Origin: Diadophis punctatus similis
Taxonomy: Eukaryota; Chordata; Lepidosauria; Squamata; Dipsadidae
Direction of reading: 5' to 3'
Assembly (NCBI GenBank): GCA_023053685.1
Contig: JALIGW010000013.1
Span: forward strand, 15,909,501 to 15,973,500
Length of the DNA stretch: 64,000 bases
Below, piece after piece: positions 35,625 through 50,968 of this stretch. Each line of letters starts with the position of its first letter. Position 1 is the first letter of the stretch. The position numbers were made by a program, and so were the translations under genes. The notes beneath the pieces were generated by a model, which was not told the DNA's origin, did no database searches, and saw nothing but the letters and a program-made list of their open reading frames with translations.

Positions 35625-35964
35625 CCATATATTTTGGAGTATAAGACACACCAGAGTATAAGATGCATCTTAGTTTTGGGGAGGAAAATAGGGGGGGAAA
35701 TCTACCTACCAGGTATTCATCTGGCTAGCATTCTTAGTCTGGTCAGCTTCAGCACATTATTTTATCCCCTAGTTAGGGCTGGAAAAAATCTTCTTCGGAG
35801 GGAGTAGCAATGAAAGAATCCTGCAAGCCGGGAAGATCATTAGCACCTTGTTAGGGCTGGAGAAAAAAGCTTTGAAAAAAGCTACATTTGGAGTATAAGA
35901 CGCACCCAAATTTTCAGCCTCTTTTAGGGGGAAAAAAGTGCATCTTATACTCTGAAAAATATGG
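35625..35964. mobile_element. TA-flanked MITE (CCATATTTTTGGAGTATAAG)
   Basis: 340 bp with ends CCATATATTTTGGAGTATAA and the inverse of GAGTATAAGATGC...; TA on both sides (35623-35624, 35965-35966). Motif GTATAAGACGCACC recurs near both ends. It has the same body, inverted, as the copy at 57917-58421 (GGTCAGCTTCAGCACATTAT). Confidence 0.85.
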
Positions 35965-35966
35965 TA

Positions 35967-37059
35967 ATTTTATCTCACAGATCTAAGATAATTCTTAATT
36001 AAAATATTCCTTTCTGTTTGAGATAAAAGGAGACGCTCTTTATTTTATTTTTACCAAATTGGCAAGTCATACTTGAGTTACTGTATATAACTGGTGGTGC
36101 AGATAATGTTCTCTTTGGGACCCACTTTACATGTGATGACTATGCCTTCATACATAGTCAAAGTGTTTAGCTCCTTACAGTTCTAATAGTGTTATTACTG
36201 GTTCATGATAAATAGTATCATTGCAGAATTAGCATAAGCTATCCATTCATCATCTGTTCACTCCCTAATACCTCAACAGAAGCAAAGCTGCTGGCAGAGC
36301 TATCTATTTGTAGAAGGCAATAAAAATCTTCATTGCATTTTACAAGAGGAAGCTGATCTTTGAGCAAGGAAAATGTGCCATATTTCTGTCTCTTCTGATG
36401 GAGACAAAAATATGATCTGTTATCCTATTAAAAGAATAATGAATTTGATTCTGTGGCTGGTGTAATGACATGTGGATCTCAAGATTGGACACTCGTTTCT
36501 TTTATAGTCTGCCACATGTGGATTTCATTCCAGGCCATTCTTAATGTCTCTCCTAAAAACAATACTACCAGCATTGTTGGTTTCTCCCTGCTGTAAAAAT
36601 CCTGCATGGATCCATTTGAGTAACTAATTATTGTCCTACCTCCAATCTTTCCTTTTGGAGGGAGGTTGTAGAGATAATGATAGAGTAAAAACTACAAAAA
36701 GCAATGGAAGTAATACATAATCTGGACCCAGAGCAGTCAGTTTTCTAACTTTTATGAGACCAAAAGTGCAAAGGTGTAGAGCACAGAAGAAATCCATTGA
36801 GAAATAGGAGGGAGAGCTACTACCAAGGGAATGATCAAATGATCAAGTGATCAAATAAAAGGGGCTTGAGTCCAGGACAAAAATAATAAGACTAAACTGC
36901 TCAGACAAGCTTCTTCCTAGTTCACGCAGAAATAAAGTAGTGGTGGAAGCACATTCAGTTTTGCAAGATTGATTTCAGCCCTTCATGGTGGTTCATACCA
37001 CAAAACCAATGCCAGGTAAGTTAATGCTAGTTGAAAGCCATGGCCAGCTCTGGCCGCGG
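35967..37059. other. Unique DNA
   Basis: No gene recognised. 36200-36560 is repeat-free and balanced in composition; it may be conserved non-coding DNA. Confidence 0.4.
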
Positions 37060-37440
37060 CATCAGTTGCAGAATTCCTGAAACTGGGATGACTGAAAAAG
37101 ATCACTTATGCCCACATCATCTCATGAGTGGATTACTGTAATTTGCTTTACATAGACTTGTCCTTGTAAATCATAGCTCGCTCGGATTACGGTTTTTCCC
37201 CATGCAGTCTTATATGGTTCAGAGCCTAGGTAGCAAGAATACTTTCATAATCTGCAAGGCCAAGTCAGCTGAATGGAGAATGCATGGAGAAAATCTTCAC
37301 CTATCATGTACTGTAAAAGCAACAGGAGGAGTTAGAGAAGTAACAATATCTGTGGGAATCCCCTGCTTTTGGAACAGCTTCATTCTCTAAGCAAGACAGA
37401 CTCACTCTGGTGGCCTTTCACAGACTTATAATGAGCAGGC
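37060..37440 (+). mobile_element. Decayed L2-type LINE
   Basis: Aligns with the C-terminal part of the intact copy at 59.6-61.3 kb: TCACTTATGCCCACATCATC and TGGATTACTGTAAT match the codons for THALVTS and LDYCNA. Later, GIPCFWNSF and TGGCCTTTCACAGACTTATA match the GPALWNQLP and AFRKAVKTW parts. Several frameshifts. Confidence 0.6.
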
Positions 37441-37671
37441 TGTTTGGAAAGGGCCTGATTATATAGTTGATGCCAGTTTTCAATGGATAGTGTTAATCTC
37501 ATGTTAATGTTTAATTACAATAATTTTTAAAATTTATACTTTAGTTTAAAACAGTTTAAAACAGCTCAGTGGGGATATCTAAAAGTTGCCGAGAGAAAAA
37601 GAGAAAGTTTTAGCATTAATTGGTCTTTTCAGTGACAATTCTCCAATTGTGAAATTTCCTTTCAAGAGAGA

Positions 37672-37882
37672 TAGCAATAGCAATAGCTCTTAGACTCATA
37701 TAATGCCCCATCGTGCTTTACAGCATTCTCTGGGCAATTTGCAACATCAGCATATTGCCCCCAACAATCTGGGTTCCTATTTTACCAGCCTTGGAAGGAT
37801 GGAAAGCTAAGTCAACCTTGAGCCCCATTAGGATGGAACTCCTGGCTGTGGGCAGAGTTCATTCTAACCACTGTGCCACCAG
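37672..37882 (-). mobile_element. Squamate tRNA-derived SINE
   Basis: Inverted copy: TAGCAATAGCAATAGC tail, GTGCTTTACAGCATTCTC, CAACAATCTGGG, GGAAGGATGGAAAG, CAACCTTGAGCC, ending CCACTGTGCCACC. Diverged. Confidence 0.85.
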
Positions 37883-38005
37883 GGCAGTGATTATTTATTG
37901 ATGTCATCACCAGAAAAATAGGGGCTACTCTAGATATTTTATCATGCTCTGCATGTTGTTGGATGTCTCTGTCCTTGTTATGTCTTAGAAATCATCCTTG
38001 TGGAT

Positions 38006-38358
38006 CAGGGCTGGGTTCCTACCGGTGCGGTGCGGTGCGGTGCTGGCGCTCCAGTAGCAGCCCACTGATGATGCAATTTAGGCGTGACGACTCCGTTGCT
38101 GTCTTTCCCGGTCCGTGTGCACCGCCATCTTTTTTCCACTTGAAATGTCCTTCTGAGCATGAGCGGAAGTAGAATCCGAACTTTTTTCCTGGTTTGGATG
38201 ACTTCTCAGCTGTGTTTTGGCTTCAAATTTCCTTCTGCACATGTGCAGAAGTAGAATCACGCAGTGAGATGCGTGCGTGCACACGAGCATAGCGACGGTG
38301 CACGCGTGAAATGTCGCGATGTGCACCAGTAGCGAAAGGTAAGTGGAACCCACCCTTG
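38006..38358. mobile_element. hAT MITE, CAGGGGTGGGTT family
   Basis: 353 bp from CAGGGCTGGGTTCCTACCGG to GGAACCCACCCTTG, with the perfect duplication TTGTGGAT (37998-38005, 38359-38366). It shares ends with the copies at 54079 and 55100. A GGTGC pentamer run (GCGGTGCGGTGCGGTGC) lies just inside the left end. Confidence 0.9.
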
Positions 38359-38366
38359 TTGTGGAT

Positions 38367-41300
38367 GTTTAAAAGCTTTATAAACTTTATAAAGAATGGG
38401 GAATTCTAATTTTCTTATTTGTTATAATTGTATGCTTTGACAACATTCTGGTTTTAATTGTATTTACCATAAACACAATTAACATGTTGTATTTGGTAAG
38501 ACTGAAAAAATTGTTTTTCTTCTAATTTTCTTCTCTTTTCAAATCCCATGTCCAAGGAGATTTAAATTTTCAAAACAAAACAGCTGGAAAGAAATTTAAA
38601 TATATCCTAAGCATGGTGACCGCCATCATTCAAACTTGGCACAGAACAAGATAAAATCTAAGAAAATCAGTGCATGCATTTTATTTAACATGATGTTTGA
38701 CTCTGAAATGTTTGACTCTCAAAAATGGACTATTACATTATAACTTTTGAAAATTCCACATCCATTTTCACCTTCAAGTGTTTTGAAATGTTAATGCACA
38801 ATATATCAGAAGATTCTTTTGCACAAATTTCATTCAAATTAAAAATGGTGGCACTGAATATTTTCAGATTTACAAACTTGTCATTTATTTCAATTGAGTT
38901 TAACAGATTTTAAAATGCAGTCACTAGATGTTGAAAAATTGTACTTAATTTAAGATGGGACTGTCAATTGTTCAAACAAGAGCTGTGTTGTTATGGAATA
39001 GGCAACTCACCATTCAAGAGCTCCAGGTAATTCCAAAATCTTATACTCTGATGTCAGAGCATCCTGAATTAGTGCCAAAGTGAGAAAAAAAGCTAATTTT
39101 TAATGGTGTAAATTTTATCTTTTTAACAAAAGTGTATTTTGTGGGTTAAAATTTTCCACTTTGCCATCACCTGGAGAAATAGTTTGTATATTTCCTATCC
39201 CACCCATCTACTGAATGGAGTTATGCCCACTATCCTGAAACTGAAATAATTATTGTTAAAAATATAACCCAACAGTTTGAAGACTTTTGAGGAGAGTTTG
39301 TTAAATATTTGAAATCTTGACTAATGTAAGCTTTGAAAATATCTCAATGGATTACTACCATCATTTTATTCCAGGGTATTAGCTGTTTTGTATTTTACTT
39401 TAAGTCCAAACTGAGAAAATTATCTGCTCTTTCACATTATCTCATCAATATTGAACATCTGAAGCAGAACTGATTAGGCTGTTCCAATTCAAGCATAAGT
39501 TTCACATCAGAAGAATTGGCTGCAAAACGTACTGAAATTCCTATTCAGGAGGTGAATATAATGGTTCACCTAAACCACTATAAATGTTCCCTATATAACT
39601 AGATTATATAGTTGTATGATACAACTATAATATGTATAATATGTATGATACAACTTATATGTATAAGTTCTATGATAGTTGGGTCTTTTGTAGAGTGTGG
39701 ACAATTCCATTATTCAATTTATGTTTCAAATATTGCTAGTACTGTACTGTGAGAGCTTATATTAAAAAGCCAAGAGAAAAACAATACAAATAAGAAAATA
39801 GTTAGGGCTGTTCTATGAAAACCTGTTTATTTTGGTTAAGTATATTAAAATAGGAAATTCTTTTTTTTTCATCCTTCAAACTACTGTCAGAACAACATAC
39901 TCATCCCCCACTTTTTTTCTCTATTTGCCAATTTGTAATTACAGTATGTAAATACTCAGCAGAATGGGTCTTTGGTTAATCAAATTGATTTAATTGCTGA
40001 ATCCCCACAGATTAATGTGAATGGAGTCTTCTCTTTTACATTTTTTGTTGGCAAAACACAAGCACATGCTTGACAAAGAAAAGTTTTTACTAAATAAAGG
40101 AATAAAGTCTGAGGAAAACTTGAAAACATGAAATCTTTAATATTCAGTTTCATATAATTTTAATGAGAATTGTACTTTGAAGCATGAACAATAAGCAAAT
40201 GCCAACGTTTAGTCTATAATATTTAAGCGGGAAAGTTTATTACATTACTAAAATGGCATGCTATATAAAGGTGAACATGCTGAGAAAAAAGAAACTTTAA
40301 TCAGAAATATGATAAACGTGGAAAAGTAAGATAAAACAAAAACAGAGAATGTAATTAGTACTTTAGCTATTTAGTTTTGTATTATATTCCTGTATTAACT
40401 GTATTATCTTTCTTAATGTTGAAAGTCATTTAATCTTCTCTTCTTCCTATTTACCATGTTTCTTTACTTCTTTTTACAATGTGCTGGTGCTTATTTCTAC
40501 CAAACTATTTCTCTGGTTCTTAAATAGGACAAGAAAGGAAAATCTAAAACTGAATCTTTCTCTCTTTGAGGTTCAACTTTGAGTACGAATTTCCTCTCTT
40601 TCTCACTTGTCCCAAGAAATTAGTAGGAATGTTTTGAAATCCTGCCTGTCTTCTGGGATATTTAGACCACATATCAATCCAGATTTAAAACAAAAATATC
40701 CCTTCTGTGATGATGCAGGAATCTCTTTTACGAACTGTATCTGCATGGCAGACTATATCATATGTCAACATCCACCCCAACTTTGAAATTATTTAACCCT
40801 TGAGCTATGTCAGAAGCAAATGGACTTTTCTTTATTTTTCTCAGAGAAAACTGGTACCCTTCTACTGCAACTGAGGGACTTCATGTAGTAGGCCAGTGTG
40901 CAAATACAACACTACAGCTGAGCTATGGACTTTTCATGGCCATCTCCATTCATAAAAAGAACTCTCAGACTTACAGTATAGCTGAAAAATATTTCAGATT
41001 ATGAATCAACCAGTTTTAGAACAGTCTGTCCTATATACTTGAGTGGAAATAAAGCAGACTCTTATGAAGCCATCCTGTATGAAGCCTTCTTTATGACTGA
41101 TATTCACCTACATTTGTGCAAATACGATTTGGCTTCCATGCACTTATAATTACCTGATTAATTTCTTCTTGCAAAAGTAAGACCATCCCTTCATAGAATG
41201 CTAGTGTGGCTTGGCATGCAGTTTGGAATAACTGTCCTATGTGGTATGCACGAATATTGTAAGATTATTTAAGATGCAACTCCATGTTTCACAAATTATA

Positions 41301-41654
41301 TTAAATTAACAATTAAAAATAATAGGATAGCATGTAAATAGGTCCTGAATTATAAAGTACATTGAGAGCTCTTATATCTTTTTATCAAGTGACTTAAATG
41401 AATATCAGACATAAAAATGCCTTGCTATGCCACAAATATAGAGGGGCATGCATGGTTATTACATGATTATCACCAAGCATTCCAAAACATCAACGAATCA
41501 GCATCTCGCTATAGTTTGACCTGTTCACAAATATACAGAGCAGAAAAGTCAGGGTTAATTGAACTGCTAATATACAGTAAATGGCTTGGATGGGGCTGAA
41601 GGCTTTTGTGGTCCTGAATTCCTCCGTTGAACAGTTCAGTTTTCCCTCAAACTT
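38367..41654. other. Unique AT-rich DNA
   Basis: No gene, RNA or mobile element recognised over 3.3 kb. An AT-rich patch at 39590-39680 repeats ATGATACAACT. Confidence 0.5.
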
Positions 41655-42215
41655 AGATTTAGACTTAGAATAACTTTATTGTTACTTTGAATATACACTA
41701 ATTGGCATCAATTGCATACAGCTCTCAAAGGGTCACCACCTCCAATATACACTACATGAACATAAATAAAAAATTAATTAATTAATTAATTAATACAAAA
41801 TTATGCATATACCCACATACCCACATATATTACATGACACAGAGAAACAACACAGTCTAGTTTAGATGTATACATGTACATGACGAGAAAAATAAATATT
41901 GCGAGTTTATCAGACCGATGGCATAGGGAACAAAGCTGTTACAGAATCTGGTAGTCCTGCTAGAAATACTTCAAAACCTCCTCCCAGGGGGGAGCAACAG
42001 AAACGTGGGTGTGTGGGGTCTCTAACACTGCTTTGAGCTCTAAGCCCATAGTGCTTATAAGCAGCATCCTGAATAACAGGAAGCAAGCTTCCTATAATCT
42101 TCTCAGCTGTCTTTACCACTCTCTGTATGGACTTTCTAACTGAGGCACTGCTGCCACCAAACCAAACAGCAATGCAGTTTGTTAAAATGCTCTCAACTGT
42201 GCCACTGTAAAAAGT
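41655..42215 (-). mobile_element. Jockey-superfamily LINE, 3' end
   Basis: On the minus strand the frame from 42119 reads VKTAEKIIGSLLPVIQDAAY and then DPTHPRF and SVTALFPMPSV. This is the tail of a LINE protein of the kind seen in Rex1/L2-like elements. The 3' UTR follows, ending in AATAAAGTTATTCTAAGTC and a TCTAAG-type tail near 41655. Only about 550 bp are present, with an ATTA microsatellite within. Confidence 0.65.
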
Positions 42216-43474
42216 GGCTAGATATTAGATATTAGAAAATATCTAATACTAAGAATGAAGATCAATTTGTTCACATGCAAAGCTGGCTTTCTAAAATGGG
42301 AAAGCAGGCTGCTGGCTTTCCTTTCTATTTTAAAATGTGAAGTATCAGGCCAGGTCAGAAGTCCAGTTTAAGAGGTAGTCTAGGTAACATCCTCCTTCCT
42401 TCCTTACTTTATTTCAATGGGAATAAAATGTGCAAAATGTACCTTTCTGAAAACCATCTTTCCTTACGGAGGAGGTTTTGCAATAATTTTGCCTAGGAAT
42501 TATTGTGAAAATTGTATACAATTCATCAGGTTCTTAACAACAAAAGCAAGACCAACAAAGCATGAAGATGGAGATAAGTGGAGTAACTAATGGACGCTTA
42601 TCAGAAACCTATGTGAATTCCAGCTCTCTACTGGTATTCTAGATTCCCCTTATCACCACATCACACATTATCTGTTTCCCAGAACAATCTCTCCCTTTTT
42701 TTGTGTGTTGGGTACATTAATAGTTAATTGACATACAAAGGTTGCAAAGGTTATTTTAGGAGATCAGTCAGAACCTCTTGTACTTAAAGACAGTTGTATC
42801 ATGCTTTAAAAAAAAATCACTCTTACACTCTAGGTATAGAAATAAGTAAGATTTCAAACATTCCAGGGAAAACATGATCATATTAAGCTTTGAAATACAT
42901 GCATATGTATAAACATATGTTTATATGTTTATAATGTACCTATTCAAAAATAGTATTTTCAAAGTATCTCCAAGAAGCAACATTAGAGCCCTAGAAGAAG
43001 CTTTGTCTTATCAGGTAGCAGAACTGGGATTGTCCCTGCCCTAGTTGTAAGGACAGTCTCGGTGTATGCATTACACTAACTAGAACTGCTGATCCTAATC
43101 ATGCAACTTAATCAATGGATACTTGGCAGACCTTAGTGCAATAAATCATTTTCTACTTGGCAGCAGGATCACTTAGAAGAAATATGGGATATATGAATAA
43201 TGTGCTGTTAATTTGATTTCCTGAGAAGCCCTCATTGGACACAACCTTATAACAGTCCCTCTATATATGTAACTGTGTGTGTTGAGATTGCTTAACCCTG
43301 AGGACTTAGCTGGAAATAAGAAAGAGGTGAAAATGTATAGGTGTTGTGCATAAGATTGGAAGTCTCTGATACAGAGATAAATGGCTAAAAAAATCAAACC
43401 TTTACATATGGTTTAGCATTATTTAATAAGTTTGCTTTTGGTATGTCTTTTAAAGTCTCTGCTCTGCAGAATTT

Positions 43475-43511
<37 letters not shown>

Positions 43512-44975
43512 TTACTTATCATATTTAGAAACTGCATATCCCAATCACCCTTCGCAATAAATTGTTATAAATTGTTTTGTTGTAATGATGCTTCCTATGC
43601 CAAAAAAAAATTGTAGGCAAAAAACTGCCCATCCCAATCTCATATTAAGAAACCACCCATCCCAATGACCAAATAACCACTTTTTTTCCTACTAAGGATC
43701 TTATCCAGGTTTCTTTTATCATTCTTGGACCTGCTATGGAATGGCATTGACTGTTCCTGTGTGGGATGCAATGAAGTAATTGTTCATTTGAATGGCTGGA
43801 TGGTTACTGAGATCTCACCATGCTTTGCCTTCTACTATTCCTACATCCAGTGGGTACAAACTATTACAACGGCTTTTCTCATGCCTTCTGAAGAGCACCA
43901 CTATCTTATTTATCCAAACCACAGGAATCTCCTTAACTGCATTCAGCTAAGTATGGTTGCAATTCTACTCACAAAACTAGAGATGAAAATTGACTGGAGG
44001 ATAGCACATGGTCTTGCTATGCATTGTCTTATTTGCAAGGAATAGCCTAATGACCAAACTGAAATGTTCCTGTTACCATGAATACTCCAATAAGCCCTGC
44101 TTTCTTATTCTTGGCCCAGATGTTACTCCATGCTCTTGTTTTATCACTTCTTCTGCTATGTGAAGGAGTTTAGCATTAAAACATAAATTAGTAATAAGTA
44201 ATTTAAAATACAAAAATACTGCTTTTTCAAGATGTCAATTTTGTTCAATCTTGCAGTATTGCATAATTACAATTTGCAAAATATCTTAGTTTTGGACAAG
44301 CCGCCAAACTTGTAGCAGTCAAATTTCATTGGTAATGTTAGAAAAATAGTAAATAGTAAGTCAACTATCAAGAGAGTCAAATCAGCCAAACTCTATATTT
44401 GAACTTGAGATTTGATATTCAGAAACAGTATATTTTTATTTGACTTTATGACCTGATATTTAATTCAAGTTAAAGATGATTAACTTTGAAAAGTTTCAAA
44501 TAGGAAGCTCTAAGAGTTTAATCACCATATAATTGTGAAATATTTTCCCCATGCAGAGATGGTAGGGACTAAGAACTGGCTAGGACAGTAGCTTTCAAAT
44601 TGTCCAGCACAGATATTTCAGAAAAGTGAAAGAATACACACAAAGCACAAGGGTATACATTCTTTTCTAAGTACTACTAAGGACTGCAGAATCCATAACT
44701 CTCTTGGTTTTTTCTGCACTAGCAGGTTTGTTCCCTCAAGGGTCATTAACAAGCTTAATCTTTTGTGCAAATGCTGCATTATATGATGTTTGTATGACAT
44801 TAAAATAACCCTTTGATAAATATTATTGTACAAAATGTACTATAATATTAGAAAACAGTGTACAAGAAGGAATGGTAGAACCTGGGTCAGAGTGAAAAGG
44901 TCTAGAATTCCTATGTATCCACATGAGAACTAAGTCTAACCACTCTCCTCTTGAGTTCCATCGACCTTTATCTAA
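42216..44975. other. Unique AT-rich DNA
   Basis: No gene recognised. A (TTTA)n run lies at 43471-43508. A 106-codon frame at 43725 has no recognisable domain. Confidence 0.45.
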
Positions 44976-44983
44976 CTCTAAAC

Positions 44984-45118
44984 CAGAGGTCCCCAAACTT
45001 GGCAACTTTAAGACTTGTGGACTTCAACTCCCAGAATTCTCGAGCCAGCATAGCTGGCTGGAGAATTCTGGGAGTTGAAGTCCACAAGTCTTAAAGTTGC
45101 CAAGTTTGGGTACCCCTG
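44984..45118. mobile_element. Palindromic hAT MITE
   Basis: 135-bp palindrome from CAGAGGTCCCCAAACTTGG to its inverse, with the perfect 8-bp duplication CTCTAAAC (44976-44983, 45119-45126). The centre is GCCAGCATAGCTGGC. Confidence 0.94.
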
Positions 45119-45126
45119 CTCTAAAC

Positions 45127-47188
<2,062 letters not shown>

Positions 47189-47192
47189 TATT

Positions 47193-47287
<95 letters not shown>

Positions 47288-47289
47288 TT
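47189..47289. repeat. (ATTT)n microsatellite
   Basis: About 25 perfect units. It abuts the 3' end of the inverted LINE at 47290 and is probably that element's (AAAT)n tail, expanded. Confidence 0.97.
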
Positions 47290-48250
47290 GTCGAACATGT
47301 ACAGGATAGTAGTTGTTTGTATAAACATAACATAAGTAAAAAGTACCGATAATAGATGACAATAGGACAGTAGGACAGGGAGGGTAGGCACAGTGGTGCA
47401 CTTAAGCACGCCCCTTACAGACCTCTTAGAAATGGGGAGAGGTCTACTGTAGACAGTCTAAGGTTAAAGTTTTGGGGGTTTGGGGAAGAAACCACAGAGT
47501 CAGGTAGTGCATTCCAGGCATTGATCACTCTATTGCTGAAGTCGTATTTTCTGCAGTCGAGTTTGGAGCGGTTTACATTTAGTTTGAATCTATTATGTGC
47601 TCGTGTATTGTTGCGGTTGAAGCTGAAGTAATCATTGACAGGAAGGACTTTTTGATATATGATTTTATGAACTACATTTAGATCAGATCGGAGGTGGCGT
47701 AGTTGTAAATTGTCTAATCCCAATATTTCAAGTCTGGTGGAATATTTTATTGCGAGCAGAGGAGTGGAGGACTCTTCTAGTTAAATATTTCTGGACTCTC
47801 TCGATTGTATTAATTGTCTGTTATGCAGTGTGGGTTCCAGACAGGTAAGCTGTATTCCAGAATTGGTCTAACAAATGTTTTGTATGCTCTGGTTAGCAGT
47901 GTAATGTTGCCAGAGAAGAAGCTACGCAAGATTAGATTAACAACTCTCAGAGCCTTTTCGGCAATGTTGTTACAGTGGGCTTTAGCACTTAGGTCATTGG
48001 ATATGAGTACTCCAAGGTCTTTGACAGAGTGAGGGTCGTTTCCTCCAAGTTCGTATTTTTTATTCTGATTATTTTTGCCAATGTGTAGGACAGCGCATTT
48101 GTTGGTTGAGATTTGAGGTTGCCAGTTGTTTGACCATTCTGCTACATGTATGTTATGCAATATTGAAACACTTAAAATTGCTTTCATGAGATTGATAGTG
48201 GTTAATCCAGAAATGTCTGGAAAAGGGAGTCTGCTTAAGCAGTTCTTCAA
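47290..48250 (-). mobile_element. Jockey-superfamily LINE, 3' half
   Basis: Minus-strand remnant of a CR1/L2/Rex1-like reverse transcriptase. One frame (48250-47810) has VKDLGVLISNDLSAKAHCNN and RAYKTFVRPILEYSLPVWNP, the thumb region. A second frame (47723-47415) has LGLDNLQLRHLRSDL-type sequence, RAHNRFKL and NRVINAWNALPDSVVSSP, the C-terminus. A frameshift or stops near 47730-47810 separate them. The palm with its YxDD box is missing. Decay is light, suggesting a fairly young copy. Confidence 0.8.
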
Positions 48251-49065
48251 GATTATTTCTGATTTCTCAATAGGATGTGCATCTAAAAGTTTGCGACTCT
48301 TCTATTACTTAAGGAATATCTTCCTCCCGATAGTAAGTCTGAAATTTTATTGCGTACTTGATCCTTGTAAATCCAAGGCAACACAGTTGAAATGTGAATT
48401 ATATTCCTGTCATTGGGCAGAGTTTAGTTATTCCGGAATATCAGGGTAATGTTATATATTATAAAAATATGCAACCACTGTATATTTTAAACCATATTTT
48501 CCATTTTAAATCTACATAATTGTATTTAATAATTGAAGTTGGAAGCTTCTTGTGAAATGCAGCAAAAACCTGAAAGTCATTCAGATCAATTAGAATAACT
48601 TTGGAATTTTCCTGATTTTTTTCCTGTTCATGACCATCTGAGAAACAGGCTGACCAGCTTTCAAGCGATATAATGGAAGCCATATGGTTCCGAGGCGTAG
48701 GCCTGTCAAACAAATCATTAAAAACTGAAAATTATTTTAATATTATTATGATTTAATAATCTTAAGATTATTCACTGATTTTGCTATTGAGTGTTATGGA
48801 TGACTAGGAAAATTGTCATTATGATGTCACCTTTCATTCCAAAATATCTAAGAGACATATCCTTCCTAGTTCCATAAGAACTTTGTGAGATGTATTAGAT
48901 GGAGTGTGAACTTTCATTTTGTGAACTTCAAGAGTTAATTAGCTAGCAACTTGCAAGTGGGATGTGTAGGTTATTCTAAATCAAGTCTGTTTCAGTCCCA
49001 CTTATGATCATATTCAGTCAATTGCTTCAGCATATTTTCTCATATTTTCTTAAGTATTCACAAGA
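48251..49065. other. Unique AT-rich DNA
   Basis: No gene recognised. LINE sequence may extend slightly past 48250. Confidence 0.4.
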
Positions 49066-49288
49066 ACAATAGCATTTAGACTTATATACCACTTCACAGT
49101 TCTTTACAGCCCCTCTCTAAGTGGTTTACAGAGTCAGCATATTGTCCCCAACAATCTGGGTCATCATTTTACCAACCTTGGAAGGATGGAAGGCTGAGTC
49201 AACTTTAAGCCGGTGAGAATCGAACTGCTGGTAGTCAGCAGAATTAGCCTGCAATACTACATTTTAACCACTGCACCACGATGGCCCA
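49066..49288 (-). mobile_element. Squamate tRNA-derived SINE
   Basis: Inverted copy: CAATAGCATTTAGACTTATA, CTTTACAGCCCCTCTCTAAG, CAACAATCTGGG, TTGGAAGGATGGAAGGCTGA, then ending AACCACTGCACCACGATGGC. Confidence 0.88.
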
Positions 49289-49745
49289 AATCTGATATTT
49301 CATGCTTTCATGTGTACACTTTGTATTATGCATTATTCATGTCTTTTGAATTCAATTATTCTTAAAATCCATTTATACATTTAAAAATATTTTGAAAACT
49401 ATACCATTTGATACAGCTGTACTGTAAGCAGTTTTAATATTTATACAGTATTCTATGAACTCTAGTGGCAAAGAGCAATAGACACTATTAACCTCATGCT
49501 GTGGCAGACTGGACTTGCTTGCATTAAGATATTGTCTCATTTTTATCAGACATGCATATTAGTTGATCTTGAATAATCTCTACAGAGAATACATCCTTCC
49601 ATGTGATAAACTGTACTTGGTAAAGGGACAGCATTGTGTCATTCCCCTACCACATGACTTTATGATACATTTGACATACATTCATGTTGTCAATTCTATA
49701 GTAAGTTGATCTGATTGGAATACAGATTTGATCTGAATTTTGTAA
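49289..49745. other. Unique AT-rich DNA
   Basis: No gene recognised. Confidence 0.45.
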
Positions 49746-49747
49746 TA

Positions 49748-50313
49748 CAGTGAACCCTCATTTTTCGCGGGGGTTACGTTCCAAAAAGAACCCGTGATAG
49801 GCGAAATCCATGAAGTAGTAACCTTTATTTTTTAAAAAATTATTATACAATGAAATACTCCATAATACAATGAAACCAAAGAACAAAACCTTTTTACAGG
49901 CCCAAGCATTTCTTTAACAAATAAAAGTACTGTATAAAAGTTTTTTTTTTACAAATAACTACTGTACTGTAAAATAATAATTTTAATCATCAATACGAAC
50001 TGAAGGCTTCAAATTGCGGAGATCAGCACCACCCCACCGCGACCCGAGTCATTGGATTAGAACGGGAGAAAATGAAAAATGATTATGAAAAAAAATACAA
50101 AGTACAGTAGGACAAATAGTGACTCACGTGTATTTCACTGCTCTTGGCAAGCTGTTTTACGTACGTGTATAAACCGCAACGTTATTGACACACAGTTAGA
50201 GAAGAAGTGGAGAGACTGTTTAGCCAATCAGAATGCAGAACACAATGCACGATGCAAATCCGTGAAGCAGCGAGACCGTGAAAGGTGAACCGCGATATAG
50301 CGAGGGTTCACTG
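49748..50313. mobile_element. Tigger/pogo-like non-autonomous element
   Basis: 566 bp with ends CAGTGAACCCTCATTTTTCG and the inverse of ATAGCGAGGGTTCACTG, flanked by TA (49746-49747, 50314-50315). CAGT ends, TA duplication and the CGCGG/CCGCG inner motif fit Tigger elements of the Tc1/mariner superfamily. The interior holds no transposase frame longer than 70 codons. Confidence 0.85.
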
Positions 50314-50315
50314 TA

Positions 50316-50966
50316 CAGTTCTCAATAGAAAGGGCAGAAGTGTACATAACATTAAATATTTTATACTGAAAAACAAAAGAAGTTGTGCATTTTTAATAAA
50401 ATGGGATTCAAATACATGACTTTTTAAAATAAATTATTTGTAAAGTGTTTCTTACAAATATGTAGTTTAAGCATACACCTATGCTTACATGCACAGTGCA
50501 AAGAAATTAGTATCAGTATAAACTCACAGTTGATAAAGCTGCTAGTGATGTAATATGTGAAGGATACAAGGCTGAAGACAGGTAGTGAATATGGGACTGA
50601 CCTCTTTCTAGCATTGTCAGGAGAACATCAGGGGGGGGGAATGGACATGGAAGAAAAGAAAGTAGGCATAGTAGAATGACTGCAGGAGGAGAAAAGATTA
50701 ATCCCATATGAAAAACTATTAGTAGATAAATATAAATTTCATGGGCTTTCATGAACATCTGTTGCATCAAAACATAATCATCAGTAAAGAACTAATGGAA
50801 AAACTGATATTAATTGCTCTACTTTTGAGATATATACATAGACTCGTGTTTCATAAGTCCATAATTGTTCTTTATAACTGTTTGCTGTTACTCTCTTTAT
50901 TCCAGAAAACTGAATGTAAGGAGCTGCCAAGTAACAGCAAACAGTTATAAAGAACTATAATGGACA
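50316..50966. other. Unique AT-rich DNA
   Basis: No gene recognised. CAGTTATAAAGAAC appears twice in inverted form (50868-50884 and 50938-50955), a short inverted repeat. Confidence 0.45.
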
Positions 50967-50968
50967 TA

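Noticed and set aside
43725..44045. 106-codon ORF
   Set aside because: No recognisable motif, composition of random AT-rich sequence, no splice or promoter context.
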